Source of the DNA: QYOJ01 sp964616825
Lineage (GTDB): Bacteria; Bacteroidota; Bacteroidia; Bacteroidales; FEN-979
Length of the DNA stretch: 64,000 nucleotides
Direction of reading: 5' to 3'
Assembly: GCA_964616825.1 (NCBI GenBank)
Contig: CAZTSX010000014.1
Location: 14,828-78,827 of the forward strand
Shown: positions 33,707 through 42,409 of the stretch, piece after piece
Position numbering within the stretch: the first letter of the stretch is position 1
How the letters are laid out: each line of letters begins with the position of its first letter
Program-made: the position numbers and the translations under genes
The notes under the pieces: generated by a model
Seen by the model: only the letters and a program-made list of their open reading frames with translations
What the model was told of the DNA's origin: nothing
The model's database searches: none

Positions 33707-34782
33707 ACGATCTCCCTCATTCTGTTAAACTGCTCCTCCATACTCTCCAGCAACTTGAATTGTGCACGAGCCCGTTGCAGGTTGTGCCCCTGGAAATGAA
33801 TTTTGTAATAGGTATCTCCGTTGATGTGATCGGTGAGAAACCGTAATCCGATGATGAAGGTCATAAATTTAGCTGAGAAGGCCAGGTGGTCAAGTTCGTT
33901 CCTGGTCAGGGCAGGGCCAGCCACTTTAAGGAATCCTTTAGCATATGCTGCAAAAAGTTTCAGGTCGATGCCGACGTTCTCGTGGTTTGCGTCATCTTCT
34001 GCGCCGGTGTTGGCTCCAGTCCTGATGGCATCCCCAAAGTCATATAATGAATAACCGGGCATGACGGTATCAAGGTCAATAATGCAAACAGCATTATTCT
34101 CATCGTCAAAAAGGATGTTATTGAATTTGGTGTCGTTATGTGTGATCCGTAGCGGGAGATCCCCTCTGGACCCTAACTCATGTATCGCACGCATGGTTCC
34201 GGACCGGGATAATACAAACTCAATCTCCTTTGAGAGTACATGTGCACGATTTACAGGGTCAATCTTCAACGCCTCATCGAACTGTTCCAGCCGCCAGGTG
34301 ATATCATGAAACCGGGGGATCGTTACCGTCAGGATTTCCGGATCAATGCCGGCTGTAAGTGTTTGAAATTGCCCGAATGCACGCCCCCCCTTGTATGCCA
34401 GCTCTGCATTTTCTATCAGGTCGTAACTGTGGCTTCCGGGAATGTACCGATAAACTCGCCAGTAGTTACCTGCAGGATCAGTGTAGAACAACTGATCATC
34501 TTGGGTCGGAATGAGTTCCAGAACCTGCATCTCCTGGTAGTTGTCTTCAATGATATCCAGCTTGTTGCGAATATAACGTGAAACGATATCGATATTCTTC
34601 ATCAATCCGGGAATATCCTTGAATATCTGATGGTTGATCCGCTGTAAAACATAATCCGGCGTATATTCTGGTGATGTTTTGATAAGATAGGAGTCGTTGA
34701 TGTGTCCCGAGCCGATAGGTGTAGTGGAAATTGGAGAACCCTCCATGGAGAATTCGGATAAAATGGAGGAGAGTTCGTTCAT
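33685..34782 (-). CDS. NahK-like N-acetylhexosamine kinase (phosphotransferase family)
   Basis: A 365-residue kinase of the aminoglycoside/choline-kinase fold. The catalytic loop RITHNDTKFNNILFDD contains the His-x-Asp...Asn pattern and CIIDLDTVMPG the metal-binding Asp. The N-terminal GSGHINDSYLI is the ATP-binding strand. The closest family I know is N-acetylhexosamine 1-kinase (NahK; also annotated as mucin desulfatase). It is next to the GH20 hexosaminidase, transcribed toward it, and diverges from the POT transporter. The C-terminal six residues and the stop lie in a repeat array. Confidence 0.72.
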   Translation of the reverse strand: MNELSSILSEFSMEGSPISTTPIGSGHINDSYLIKTSPEYTPDYVLQRINHQIFKDIPGLMKNIDIVSRYIRNKLDIIEDNYQEMQVLELIPTQDDQLFYTDPAGNYWRVYRYIPGSHSYDLIENAELAYKGGRAFGQFQTLTAGIDPEILTVTIPRFHDITWRLEQFDEALKIDPVNRAHVLSKEIEFVLSRSGTMRAIHELGSRGDLPLRITHNDTKFNNILFDDENNAVCIIDLDTVMPGYSLYDFGDAIRTGANTGAEDDANHENVGIDLKLFAAYAKGFLKVAGPALTRNELDHLAFSAKFMTFIIGLRFLTDHINGDTYYKIHFQGHNLQRARAQFKLLESMEEQFNRMREIVGELVSW

Positions 34783-34845
34783 GATGCAAATATGGTATTT
34801 TTTTCCCTATTTTAGCCGCCTCATTATTGAATAGAACCTGATCCT

Positions 34846-36141
34846 ATGGCTGAACCTGCTAAGAAATCGAAAATGTCATCCTTCCCCCGGAACTTCTGGA
34901 CGGTGATCGTGATGGAGTTCTTCGAGCGGGGCTCATACTATGGTGTGATGTCGGTGTTGTCTGTTTACCTGGTACTTTCCAGAGATAGCGGTGGATTGGC
35001 GTTTTCCAAAGAGAGTGTTGGAGTGATCAAGAGCGTGATCACCCCGTTACTTTATTTACTTCCGATCCTGGCCGGGGCAATTGGCGATCGACTGGGATAC
35101 AAAAAGGTGCTCTTTTTTGCCTTCATTTGCATGAGTACAGGGTATTTATTGACCGGATTCTCGGATACATATGGTACCGTATTTATGAGCCTGCTGCTGG
35201 TAGCTTTAGGAGCCGGATTTTTCAAACCTATGATCTCCGGCACCATCGCCCGCATTACCGACAAATCCAACTCCTCCCTTGGATTCGGGATCTACTACTG
35301 GTCAATCAACCTGGGCGCTTTTCTATTCCCGCTGATACTCGTGCCATGGCTGAAATCAATCTCCTATAATTACATCTTTTTCATGGCGGCGATCGGAACA
35401 GGCTGGCTCCTGTTTCTTAACTACTTTGTATTCAGGGAGCCCAAAGGGACAGGAAAAGGATCGAAATCACTACTGAAGATCTTCACAGAGATGTTGACCG
35501 TCCTGAAAGATTACCGCTTCATCCTGATGATCGTAATCTACTCCGGATTCTGGATCATGTATTTCCAGGTCTACGATTCGGTATTATGGTACCTGACGGA
35601 ACATATCAACATGGCTCCGTTCAATAAGATTGTGAATTCCTTCCTCTCCCTTTTTGTTGCTAATCCAGACTGGAAGTTTGAAGCCGAACATGTGACCGCG
35701 ATGAATGCCGGTCTGATTATCCTGTTGCAGTTGTTTATTTCAGCTGCGGTTCGAAAGATGAAAGCATTGCCAACCATGATCATTGGGATTGCTTTGGGAT
35801 CTATTGGTATGGGAATCCTGGCGATATCACCCAGTCCTTGGATCTTCCTGGCCGGGATGCTTATTTTCACCCTCGGAGAGATGACAGCCCATCCAAAGTT
35901 TATCTCCTATGTCGGAATCATTGCTCCCCCGGATAAAAAAGCACTCTACCAGGGATATTCATTTCTCTATGGAGTGATCGGAAGTGGCGTAGGAGGCATC
36001 CTTGGAGCCTGGCTCTACGTGCTGTTTATCGAAAAATTGCACAAGCCTCCTTTGCTCTGGCTGACATTCAGCATGATAGGGGTCCTGAGCATCATTGGCC
36101 TCCTTCTCTACAATCGATTCCTGGTGCCTAAATCAAACTGA
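34846..36141 (+). CDS. POT/PTR2-family proton-coupled peptide transporter
   Basis: A 431-residue protein with about 12 membrane segments. The family motif is visible as FFERGSYYGVMSVLSVYL (E-x-x-E-R-x-x-Y-Y-G variant), where the ExxERFxYYG arrangement couples proton and peptide movement. GAIGDRLGYKK matches the MFS loop 2-3 signature, and FFKPMISGTIARI is the second POT region. It is somewhat shorter than the 490-500 residues of many POT proteins. It diverges from the NahK-like kinase; a near-consensus box (TATTTTAG) precedes it. Substrate is inferred to be di- or tripeptides. Confidence 0.85.
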   Translation: MAEPAKKSKMSSFPRNFWTVIVMEFFERGSYYGVMSVLSVYLVLSRDSGGLAFSKESVGVIKSVITPLLYLLPILAGAIGDRLGYKKVLFFAFICMSTGYLLTGFSDTYGTVFMSLLLVALGAGFFKPMISGTIARITDKSNSSLGFGIYYWSINLGAFLFPLILVPWLKSISYNYIFFMAAIGTGWLLFLNYFVFREPKGTGKGSKSLLKIFTEMLTVLKDYRFILMIVIYSGFWIMYFQVYDSVLWYLTEHINMAPFNKIVNSFLSLFVANPDWKFEAEHVTAMNAGLIILLQLFISAAVRKMKALPTMIIGIALGSIGMGILAISPSPWIFLAGMLIFTLGEMTAHPKFISYVGIIAPPDKKALYQGYSFLYGVIGSGVGGILGAWLYVLFIEKLHKPPLLWLTFSMIGVLSIIGLLLYNRFLVPKSN

Positions 36142-36154
36142 CAACTCGTAATTG

Positions 36155-36185
36155 TTGTTTTTGGATTGATATTTCGGTATGTTTG
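36155..36185 (+). promoter_or_regulatory. Promoter of the WG-repeat gene
   Basis: TTG (36155-36157), 20 bp spacer, TATGTTTG (36178-36185). The box covers the upstream in-frame ATG at 36179, which supports the start at 36209. Confidence 0.6.
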
Positions 36186-36208
36186 TATCTGAAGCATTCA
36201 ACAATCAG

Positions 36209-37159
36209 ATGAAATATCTTATACTTCTCATATTCCTTTTTTTGGGATTAATCAATATAGTGATGTCACAGGAAAAAATTTATAGTCCGGTTGATATCGG
36301 GCAGCATATTGACCAAAACGAAGTTCAGGAAGAAACGTTATCCAATGTTGAGGATGTGTTCTTCCTGGATAAAGATAACCGGAGCGGGATCACCCCGGAC
36401 GTGTATCAGACATTTATTCGCCTTCGGGACAGTTGGATGGAAGAGCACCGGGAAGAATACCTGAACAATTTCGCCCCCGACCCGGCTTTTCATGTGGATG
36501 AGGAGGCACCAGTGGATATTATCGTAAAAGAGTTTTCACCAGACAAGATCCGGATCTTTATCGTTTTCACAATCGGCCATTCCCGGTGGCACCACTACCA
36601 CCTGATGCTGAAAGATTACCTGATTGAGCGCACGGATAAGGTTGACCAGATGTTCCGGCTGAAGCAACTTGAAGAACGCTATGGTGCTACATTCAACGGT
36701 CTGGGACACGGAGCTTCCTTTCATGACCTGCTACGATTGGTTGGGTTGAATTACCAGGAATATATCGGCCAGTCGCTACAATTCAGGACACTCTATTATC
36801 CAGATCAAAACCTGGAGGTGGTTCTTCAGGATGGCATAGTCAAATATTTGGTGGAAGAGAAACCGGCATGGGTTGAAAGATTAGGCACGGAAGTGGAGTC
36901 TGAAGAGGATGAGATGATTTTCCCATACGACCATTTCATCGTGAAATATGTTCCTGATCTCGGATTTGCGGCCATCGACTCAAACGGGAACTTTCTTTTC
37001 GAAGTCTTCCCATATGATAATGGCCCGGATTATCCTTCCGACGGACTCATTCGTATCCTGGAGAAGGGGCAAGTCGGATATGCCAACCTGGCAGGTGAGA
37101 TTGTGATTGATCCCCGGTTTGAATGTGCCTACCCGTTTGAGAATGGAGTTCCCACGTAA
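36209..37159 (+). CDS. Secreted WG-repeat-like protein, probably truncated
   Basis: From the ATG at 36209 the product has 316 residues and a signal peptide (YLILLIFLFLGLINIVMSQ). An N-terminal region of about 200 residues without a known family is followed by one and a half WG-like repeats (LGFAAIDSNGNFLFEV and KGQVGYANLAGEIVIDPRFE). WG-repeat proteins normally have many repeats; here the frame stops at 37159 in the middle of a repeat (CAYPFENG), where other members would continue. A second open frame in the next register starts one base later. A frameshift or deletion is likely; the function is unknown. Confidence 0.65.
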   Translation: MKYLILLIFLFLGLINIVMSQEKIYSPVDIGQHIDQNEVQEETLSNVEDVFFLDKDNRSGITPDVYQTFIRLRDSWMEEHREEYLNNFAPDPAFHVDEEAPVDIIVKEFSPDKIRIFIVFTIGHSRWHHYHLMLKDYLIERTDKVDQMFRLKQLEERYGATFNGLGHGASFHDLLRLVGLNYQEYIGQSLQFRTLYYPDQNLEVVLQDGIVKYLVEEKPAWVERLGTEVESEEDEMIFPYDHFIVKYVPDLGFAAIDSNGNFLFEVFPYDNGPDYPSDGLIRILEKGQVGYANLAGEIVIDPRFECAYPFENGVPT

Positions 37160-37160
37160 G

Positions 37161-37781
37161 ATGATTCTTTTGCATCAGGTTCCCGACATGGGAGCTGTAA
37201 GCAGCAACTGGATCAAACCGGGGCCACCGGAGGATTATCCTGCCAAACAGGATCCTGTTCCTGTTGCCGAACCACCAGAACCGACAGAGACTCCTGATGA
37301 ACCAGATACTGCCCCAGAAGTATTGTACCATCCTGAAGATCTATTCCCCGATTACCGGCCCAAGCGAACACCGGATACGATGCTTGATTATATGCCCTCC
37401 CTGCTGGAAGACCTGGCCCGGATTCCAGAGTCCAACTTGTCTAACTTGTCCAACCTGATCGACCTGTATATTGAATACAAAAAAAACGCCGCCCGCTCGC
37501 CCGGCGAATGGGTCGACGGGAACATGATTCTTGGAGCCCGGGAAAAAGAGTATCGACCTTCCCGTGAAGAGTTGGTATTAAATGAGATCGGAGACAGAAT
37601 TAGTTATGTGGTCTCAGAAACAGACCCTGGATCACTGGAAAAGTTATTGAAGAAAATGAAAAAATACCCAAAGAAGATTGAGTTCACCAGGTTCTATTAC
37701 ATACATTATGATGTCATGGGCTCAGGCAGGTTCTTCTACATCGATGGAATGGATAAAATTGAGTTTACTTTATCAGAATAA
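37161..37781 (+). CDS. Unrecognised Pro/Glu-rich protein (possibly remnant of the preceding gene)
   Basis: An open frame of 206 residues beginning at an ATG one base after the previous stop. It has no signal peptide. Residues 20-60 are proline- and acid-rich (PVAEPPEPTETPDEPDTAP), then SNLSNLSNL encoded by an in-frame 9-bp repeat, then a basic helical part and a C-terminal beta-like stretch (GSGRFFYIDGMDKIEFTL). It lies in the +1 frame relative to the WG-repeat gene. Either the two are pieces of one disrupted gene or this is a separate small gene; the codon use looks coding. Confidence 0.5.
   Translation: MILLHQVPDMGAVSSNWIKPGPPEDYPAKQDPVPVAEPPEPTETPDEPDTAPEVLYHPEDLFPDYRPKRTPDTMLDYMPSLLEDLARIPESNLSNLSNLIDLYIEYKKNAARSPGEWVDGNMILGAREKEYRPSREELVLNEIGDRISYVVSETDPGSLEKLLKKMKKYPKKIEFTRFYYIHYDVMGSGRFFYIDGMDKIEFTLSE
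37431..37457. repeat. In-frame 9-bp array (TCCAACTTG)
   Basis: TCCAACTTG, TCTAACTTG and TCCAACCTG at 37431, 37440 and 37449. This is the one coding array whose period is a multiple of three, giving SNLSNLSNL. Confidence 0.75.
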
Positions 37782-37824
37782 GCTACTTCCCCCTCCCCGG
37801 GATTGATCATAAATAACCAAAATC

Positions 37825-38091
37825 ATGGATCAGGAGAAAATAGAACAACTTGTCAATCAGCAGATTAAAAAGACTGAAAAATTAGGTTATCAAAGTGGTG
37901 GAAGCGGCCATATGGGACATGTTTCTTACCGGATCAATGAGATAAATACCCGAAAACTGGACGACGATAAAACGGAAATATCTTACACCTATACGTTATA
38001 TATTGAGACAGAATTTACATATCATCCAGATAATCCTCCTCATGAACCGACTTATTCCGGAGTCATCATAGTTGACAAACAGGGAAATTAA
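37825..38091 (+). CDS. Small hypothetical protein
   Basis: 88 residues, soluble, acidic, without signal peptide. It begins MDQEKIEQLVNQQIKK, followed by a glycine-rich turn (GYQSGGSGHMGH) and a beta-rich part with Tyr and Thr (ISYTYTLYIETEFTYHP). I recognise no family. It converges with the beta-galactosidase gene, nine bases from its stop. The track record of such a clean start and stop between longer genes makes it plausible but unproven. Confidence 0.5.
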   Translation: MDQEKIEQLVNQQIKKTEKLGYQSGGSGHMGHVSYRINEINTRKLDDDKTEISYTYTLYIETEFTYHPDNPPHEPTYSGVIIVDKQGN

Positions 38092-38099
38092 CCTGCTTG

Positions 38100-41000
38100 T
38101 TATTTCTCCTTGTGGTTGGCGAATGGCTTGAGTGAAAATGAAAAAAAGTAATTTTTACCCGGAAGCCTGTATTTCGGGTATGGCCGGGCTCCCCAGCTGT
38201 CGTCACCGCCCACTCCCATCTGCTTATGATCGATATTCAGATCGATGAAATCCCGCCTCTTCAGGTCGGTTGTATGTTTCCCGCCCCACGAATAAGTCAC
38301 AAGATCTTCATAGGTATATGGAAGGGCAGAGAAACAGAATAGTGGAGATCCTTTGATGCGTAGCCCAACTTCCTCTTTCCCGGTGAACTCCACCCACCTG
38401 ACATCAGTCCGGTATCCATTCTCCTGCGGACGTATATAGGGTGTATACAGGTCATCAACTGAGGCTGAGTATAACCCGACAAATGCGCTGCTTTTCCGAT
38501 CGGAGTAATTCTCCCAGGGTCCACGGCCATACCATGTGACCTGGTTGAAGCTCCCGGGAATCTGCATATTCAGTCCAAACCTTGGAAGTTCCGGCAACTC
38601 GGAAGTGCCCGGTGTCAGGGAGGTAGTAATCACGATCTCCCCGGAAGATTTAATCAGGTAGCTTAAAATCTCAGGGGAGGATACCGCCGGGAGATCGTAA
38701 ACCACAGTCACAATAACCTGTTCGGGATGGGATGTCTCTGTGCTAATCTCTTGAAGCTGACGGTGTTCACTGGCTTCAAACCAGGGTTTTGACTGCTTAT
38801 AGAGCTTGTTCCCGATATCGTTATCCGTCAGTGCCCGGCGGAAATTTGGGAGGGGTCCCCGTTGAATCAGATTGACGCCATGGTAGATAAAAGAGGTAAG
38901 CTCTCCGGTTAGCAGGTCGAATGTGACAGAAAAGTCCTCACCATTGATCACAATGCCTGAACCGGTTTCATTCAAACTGAGCGGTTTATTCCCTTTTTTT
39001 GCAGCAGGAGGAGCTACGGAGAAAGAACCCAGTTCAAATTGCTCGGCTGCCAGTGTATATCCCGTGAGGATTAATCCCCACGGTTTGGTTGTTTTTAAAT
39101 AAATATTCAGAAAGCACTCCACATCGGGTTGTTTGATCAGCGGTTCGGCAGGAATTTTCAGTGTTCTTTTAGATCCCGGGTCGAGTGTATAAGGAGAGAA
39201 TTTTCCCGATAACACCTTTTTCCCATCACCCATTATCTCCCATTCGACATGTGTGTTACTCAGATCAAAGAAGTTGTAATGATTGATCATGTCGAGCTGC
39301 AGGATCTCCAGGTCAATGGGCTCAAACTTGATGTATTGATAAACTTTTTTCACTTCCTGGTAAGCCGGATGAATAGTTCGGTCGGGAAAAATGATCCCGT
39401 TGTTCAGGAAATTTGTGCCGGACGGTACATCATCCGGACCATAATCTCCGCCATAGGTATAGTAAGGACGACCCGCCGGGTCGTCCTTCACCAGCGACTG
39501 ATCCACCCAATCCCAGATGCATCCGCCCTGAAGTTGAGGATATTTTTCGATTACATCCCAGTAATCCTGAAGGTTGCCGGTACTGTTCCCCATGGCATGA
39601 GCGTATTCACACATGATCAGTGGACGGACCTGCTTCGTATAGCCATAGCGTTTCAGGTAATTGATGCCGGCGTACATCGGACAGAAAATATCGGTATTAT
39701 AGGATTGCTGTGCTCGTTCGTACCAAACCGGCCGTGAGGGATCTCGTTCTTTGATCCATTCATAGGTAGCGACGAAATTAGATCCGTTTCCTGCTTCATT
39801 TCCCAGGGACCAGATCACCACCGAGGGATGGTTCTTATCCCGTTCCACCATCCGTTCCGTCCGGTTTAAATGTGCCTCCAGCCAATCGGGATTGTTCCCC
39901 AGGGTGCGTTTCGGGTCATAGCCCATACCATGGGATTCGATGTTGGCTTCATCGATTACATAAAGGCCATACTCATCGCACAGTTCATACCAGTAAGGAT
40001 CGTCGGGATAATGGCAGGTGCGGACAGTATTGATGTTTGCCTCTTTCATCAGCTTGATATCTTTCTGCATCCCTTCGTGGCTCATCACATGCCCTGTGAC
40101 GGGATCGGTCTCATGACGGTTTACCCCTTTCAGCAAAACAGGTACACCATTGATCAGAAACAGGCCGTTTTTCACCTCGGAGGTCCGGAATCCCATCCGG
40201 CAACCGGTTGACATAACCACATTCCCCTGATCATCCTTCAGTGTCAGCACTACATGATAAAGGTTCGGCAGCTCAGCACTCCATTTTCTGGGACTCAACA
40301 CCTTTTCTTCGATTGTAAATTGCTTTTCAGAATTCGCAGAAATTTCCACTTGTATTGATTTTCGAAACAATGGTTCTGCTTTATCCTTCGATTCAAACAA
40401 TCCAACATCCAACATCCAGAATCCTGTATCTTCCAGGGAAAGATTCTGAATGTCAACGACGACCTTAAACTCCCCATTCCTGTAATCATCTGTCAGTTCA
40501 CCGGTTACAAAAAAGTCCCGGATTCGAACATCTGGCGTTGAGTAGATGAAGACATCCCGGTTGATGCCACTCATCCGCCACATATCCTGGCACTCCAGAT
40601 AGGATCCGTCACTCCAGCGGAATATTTCAACCCCCAGTATATTTTTTTCGGGTTTGATAAATTGGGTGATATTGAACTCTACAGGTGTTTTAGCATCTTT
40701 TCCCATGCCGATCTTCTCCCCGTTCACATAAGCATAAAAGAAGGATTTGACGGCATTAAAACGAAGGAACACCTGACGGCGAGCCCAGCTATTTGGAATA
40801 GAAAAATGGGTGCGTAGCATGAACACAGGATTGTAATCATGAGGGACCTTCGGCGGATCCGGTTTCATCAGGTGCTCGAACTCATAGGGCTGGTTGACGT
40901 AAATGGGATAGCTGTAGCCATGGACCTCAAACGTAGCAGGGATCTCGATATCATCCCAGGGGCTGATGTCATACGCCGGTTGGTAGAAATCCACCATACG

Positions 41001-41273
41001 CCCATCAGGATTATCTGCCATCCGGATCTTCCAGGTGCCATTCAGTAAGATCGAATATGGGGTGCCAGCCCAATCCTTCTTCAGGGCGCTCGCTTCGTCA
41101 GGGAAGGGGAGGAAAGAGGTATGTGAGGGCTCGTTATTGATCCCTGTGAGTTTCGGATTTTCCCAGTCGTTAAGCTCCTGAGCAAAACAACTTTGTTTAC
41201 TTGCAACCAATGTTATTGCGAGAAGCGTAGCGACGAAGCAAACTCCCCCTATCCAGATCCGACGTTTCATCAT
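38100..41273 (-). CDS. Secreted beta-galactosidase (GH2, LacZ type)
   Basis: 1057 residues: signal peptide, GH2 sugar-binding, immunoglobulin-like and TIM-barrel domains, then DUF4981 and the small beta-galactosidase chain domain. The acid/base Glu is in WSLGNEAGNGSNF and the nucleophile Glu in MCEYAHAMGNSTG; DWVDQSL is a further family motif. It acts on beta-galactosides exported to or taken into the periplasm. Two oddities: the core of the signal peptide is encoded by a REP-like element (41215-41242), and a 7-bp array at 40400-40434 encodes the segment LEDTGFWMLDVGLFES. ATGs at 41273 and 41270 are both possible. Confidence 0.93.
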   Translation of the reverse strand: MMKRRIWIGGVCFVATLLAITLVASKQSCFAQELNDWENPKLTGINNEPSHTSFLPFPDEASALKKDWAGTPYSILLNGTWKIRMADNPDGRMVDFYQPAYDISPWDDIEIPATFEVHGYSYPIYVNQPYEFEHLMKPDPPKVPHDYNPVFMLRTHFSIPNSWARRQVFLRFNAVKSFFYAYVNGEKIGMGKDAKTPVEFNITQFIKPEKNILGVEIFRWSDGSYLECQDMWRMSGINRDVFIYSTPDVRIRDFFVTGELTDDYRNGEFKVVVDIQNLSLEDTGFWMLDVGLFESKDKAEPLFRKSIQVEISANSEKQFTIEEKVLSPRKWSAELPNLYHVVLTLKDDQGNVVMSTGCRMGFRTSEVKNGLFLINGVPVLLKGVNRHETDPVTGHVMSHEGMQKDIKLMKEANINTVRTCHYPDDPYWYELCDEYGLYVIDEANIESHGMGYDPKRTLGNNPDWLEAHLNRTERMVERDKNHPSVVIWSLGNEAGNGSNFVATYEWIKERDPSRPVWYERAQQSYNTDIFCPMYAGINYLKRYGYTKQVRPLIMCEYAHAMGNSTGNLQDYWDVIEKYPQLQGGCIWDWVDQSLVKDDPAGRPYYTYGGDYGPDDVPSGTNFLNNGIIFPDRTIHPAYQEVKKVYQYIKFEPIDLEILQLDMINHYNFFDLSNTHVEWEIMGDGKKVLSGKFSPYTLDPGSKRTLKIPAEPLIKQPDVECFLNIYLKTTKPWGLILTGYTLAAEQFELGSFSVAPPAAKKGNKPLSLNETGSGIVINGEDFSVTFDLLTGELTSFIYHGVNLIQRGPLPNFRRALTDNDIGNKLYKQSKPWFEASEHRQLQEISTETSHPEQVIVTVVYDLPAVSSPEILSYLIKSSGEIVITTSLTPGTSELPELPRFGLNMQIPGSFNQVTWYGRGPWENYSDRKSSAFVGLYSASVDDLYTPYIRPQENGYRTDVRWVEFTGKEEVGLRIKGSPLFCFSALPYTYEDLVTYSWGGKHTTDLKRRDFIDLNIDHKQMGVGGDDSWGARPYPKYRLPGKNYFFSFSLKPFANHKEK
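40400..40434. repeat. 7-bp array inside the beta-galactosidase gene (ATCCAAC)
   Basis: ATCCAAC, ATCCAAC, ATCCAGA, ATCCTGT and ATCTTCC at 40400, 40407, 40414, 40421 and 40428. The unit matches the spacer array at 49822 and the gldA array at 12051. The frame stays open through all units. Confidence 0.9.
41215..41242. repeat. REP-like element in the signal-peptide codons
   Basis: ATTGCGAGAAGCGTAGCGAC followed by GAAGCAA matches the REP-like elements at 45660 and 49790 (ATTGCGAGGA...GACGAAGCAA). Translated on the minus strand it gives the hydrophobic stretch FVATLLAIT. Confidence 0.8.
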
Positions 41274-41325
41274 ATTAAAATATTTTGTCTACGAATTATC
41301 TAACATCTACAGCAATGACATTACT

Positions 41326-41362
41326 CACCAGTTCACCAGTTCACCAGGTCGCCATCTCACCA
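41326..41362. repeat. CACCA array, period 8
   Basis: CACCA at 41326, 41334 and 41342, CGCCA at 41350, CACCA at 41358. Preceded by AATGACATTA, the right end of the REP palindrome. The last unit contains the stop codon of the radical SAM gene. Confidence 0.88.
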
Positions 41363-42403
41363 CCTCTGACTACAATTTCTGCAAATCTCAACTGACTTTC
41401 TGTTTTTCAGGATTCGTTTCCTGAATTCGTTGTACCTCTCTCCTTTCCAGATCTCATCAAACGATTGTTCATTCATATCTCCCATGGAATGATCAGCATC
41501 TTTATCAAAACAACACGGTACAACCTTCCCGTCCCAGGTAATCACACACCCGCTCCACATGCGGAAACACCGATTCGAAAGCTTGTTTTTAATAACATAT
41601 TGGCGTCCAGTGACTGGTGATTGGTGACTCCTTGCCTCTATGCCTCTGTCCCTATGTCCCTCTATCCCTTCCTTTCCTCTCATTCGCTTGTACCTCGAAT
41701 ATTTTCCATCCTCAGGCATCAACGGATTCCCCTGTTCAAAATCATAAAACTGCGCGGTTTTCAATACGGTACATTCAACACCTAACAACTTTCCTAATTT
41801 CTTAATTTCCTTGATTTGGTGCTGGTTTGATTTTAATACCAGAAACTGGATCTCCAACCTGGGATGCCGGGCACCTAAATTTTTCCGGATCCTGACGAAA
41901 TTCCGGATTCCTTCCACAACCGTTTCATAGGATCCGCCAACACGGTATTTCTGATACGCTTCCTGATTGGTTCCGTCCAGGGAAATAACCAGCTTGTCGA
42001 GACCGGATTCTATGGTTTTCCGGATGTTTTCTTCTGTGAGAAAATGACCGTTTGTGGAGGTCCAGACATAGATCTTTTTCGATTTCGCATAGGAGATCAT
42101 GTCGAACAGGTGCCTGTTCAGATAAGGTTCACCCTGGAAATAGAGTATCAGATAGAGCAGTTTCTTTCCGGCTTGGTCAATATAAATCTTGAATCTTTCG
42201 ATGTCAATAGATCCTGATGAGCGGGTTAATCCATGTTGCCCTGTAGGACATTCAGGGCAGGTAAGGTTACATTTATTAGTGGGTTCAATGGAGATGGAAA
42301 TGGGATGCCCCCAGTGAATGGTCCGATGAAAGAACAAAGAAAAGATATATCCGGAGAAAATCTTCAGAAGATTATAGAATACACAGAAACAGCGCTTCCA
42401 CAT
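41357..42403 (-). CDS. Radical SAM/SPASM domain protein
   Basis: 348 residues. The radical SAM cluster motif is PTNKCNLTCPECPTG (Cys-x3-Cys-x2-Cys), and the C-terminal SPASM-like part has Cys in SNRCFRMWSGC, VPCCFDKD and ICRNCSQ, expected to bind extra iron-sulfur clusters. Proteins of this group modify peptides or metabolites; none of the neighbours looks like a peptide substrate. A stretch of about 30 residues (near 240-270, RGKEGIEGHRDRGIEAR) is encoded by repeat arrays and probably an insertion. It is the last gene of the operon that starts at YtxH, six bp after the 92-residue gene. Confidence 0.82.
   Translation of the reverse strand: MWKRCFCVFYNLLKIFSGYIFSLFFHRTIHWGHPISISIEPTNKCNLTCPECPTGQHGLTRSSGSIDIERFKIYIDQAGKKLLYLILYFQGEPYLNRHLFDMISYAKSKKIYVWTSTNGHFLTEENIRKTIESGLDKLVISLDGTNQEAYQKYRVGGSYETVVEGIRNFVRIRKNLGARHPRLEIQFLVLKSNQHQIKEIKKLGKLLGVECTVLKTAQFYDFEQGNPLMPEDGKYSRYKRMRGKEGIEGHRDRGIEARSHQSPVTGRQYVIKNKLSNRCFRMWSGCVITWDGKVVPCCFDKDADHSMGDMNEQSFDEIWKGERYNEFRKRILKNRKSVEICRNCSQRW
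41611..41672. repeat. Arrays inside the radical SAM gene (period 7, then period 8)
   Basis: TGACTGG, TGATTGG, TGACTCC at 41611, 41618 and 41625; then TGCCTCTA, TGCCTCTG, TCCCTATG, TCCCTCTA, TCCCTTCC at 41633, 41641, 41649, 41657 and 41665. Confidence 0.85.
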
Positions 42404-42409
42404 CCGGCA

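Noticed and set aside
36133..36164. Terminator after the POT transporter gene
   Set aside because: The stem is only five bp (ACAAC/GTTGT) with an eight-base loop; too weak to call.
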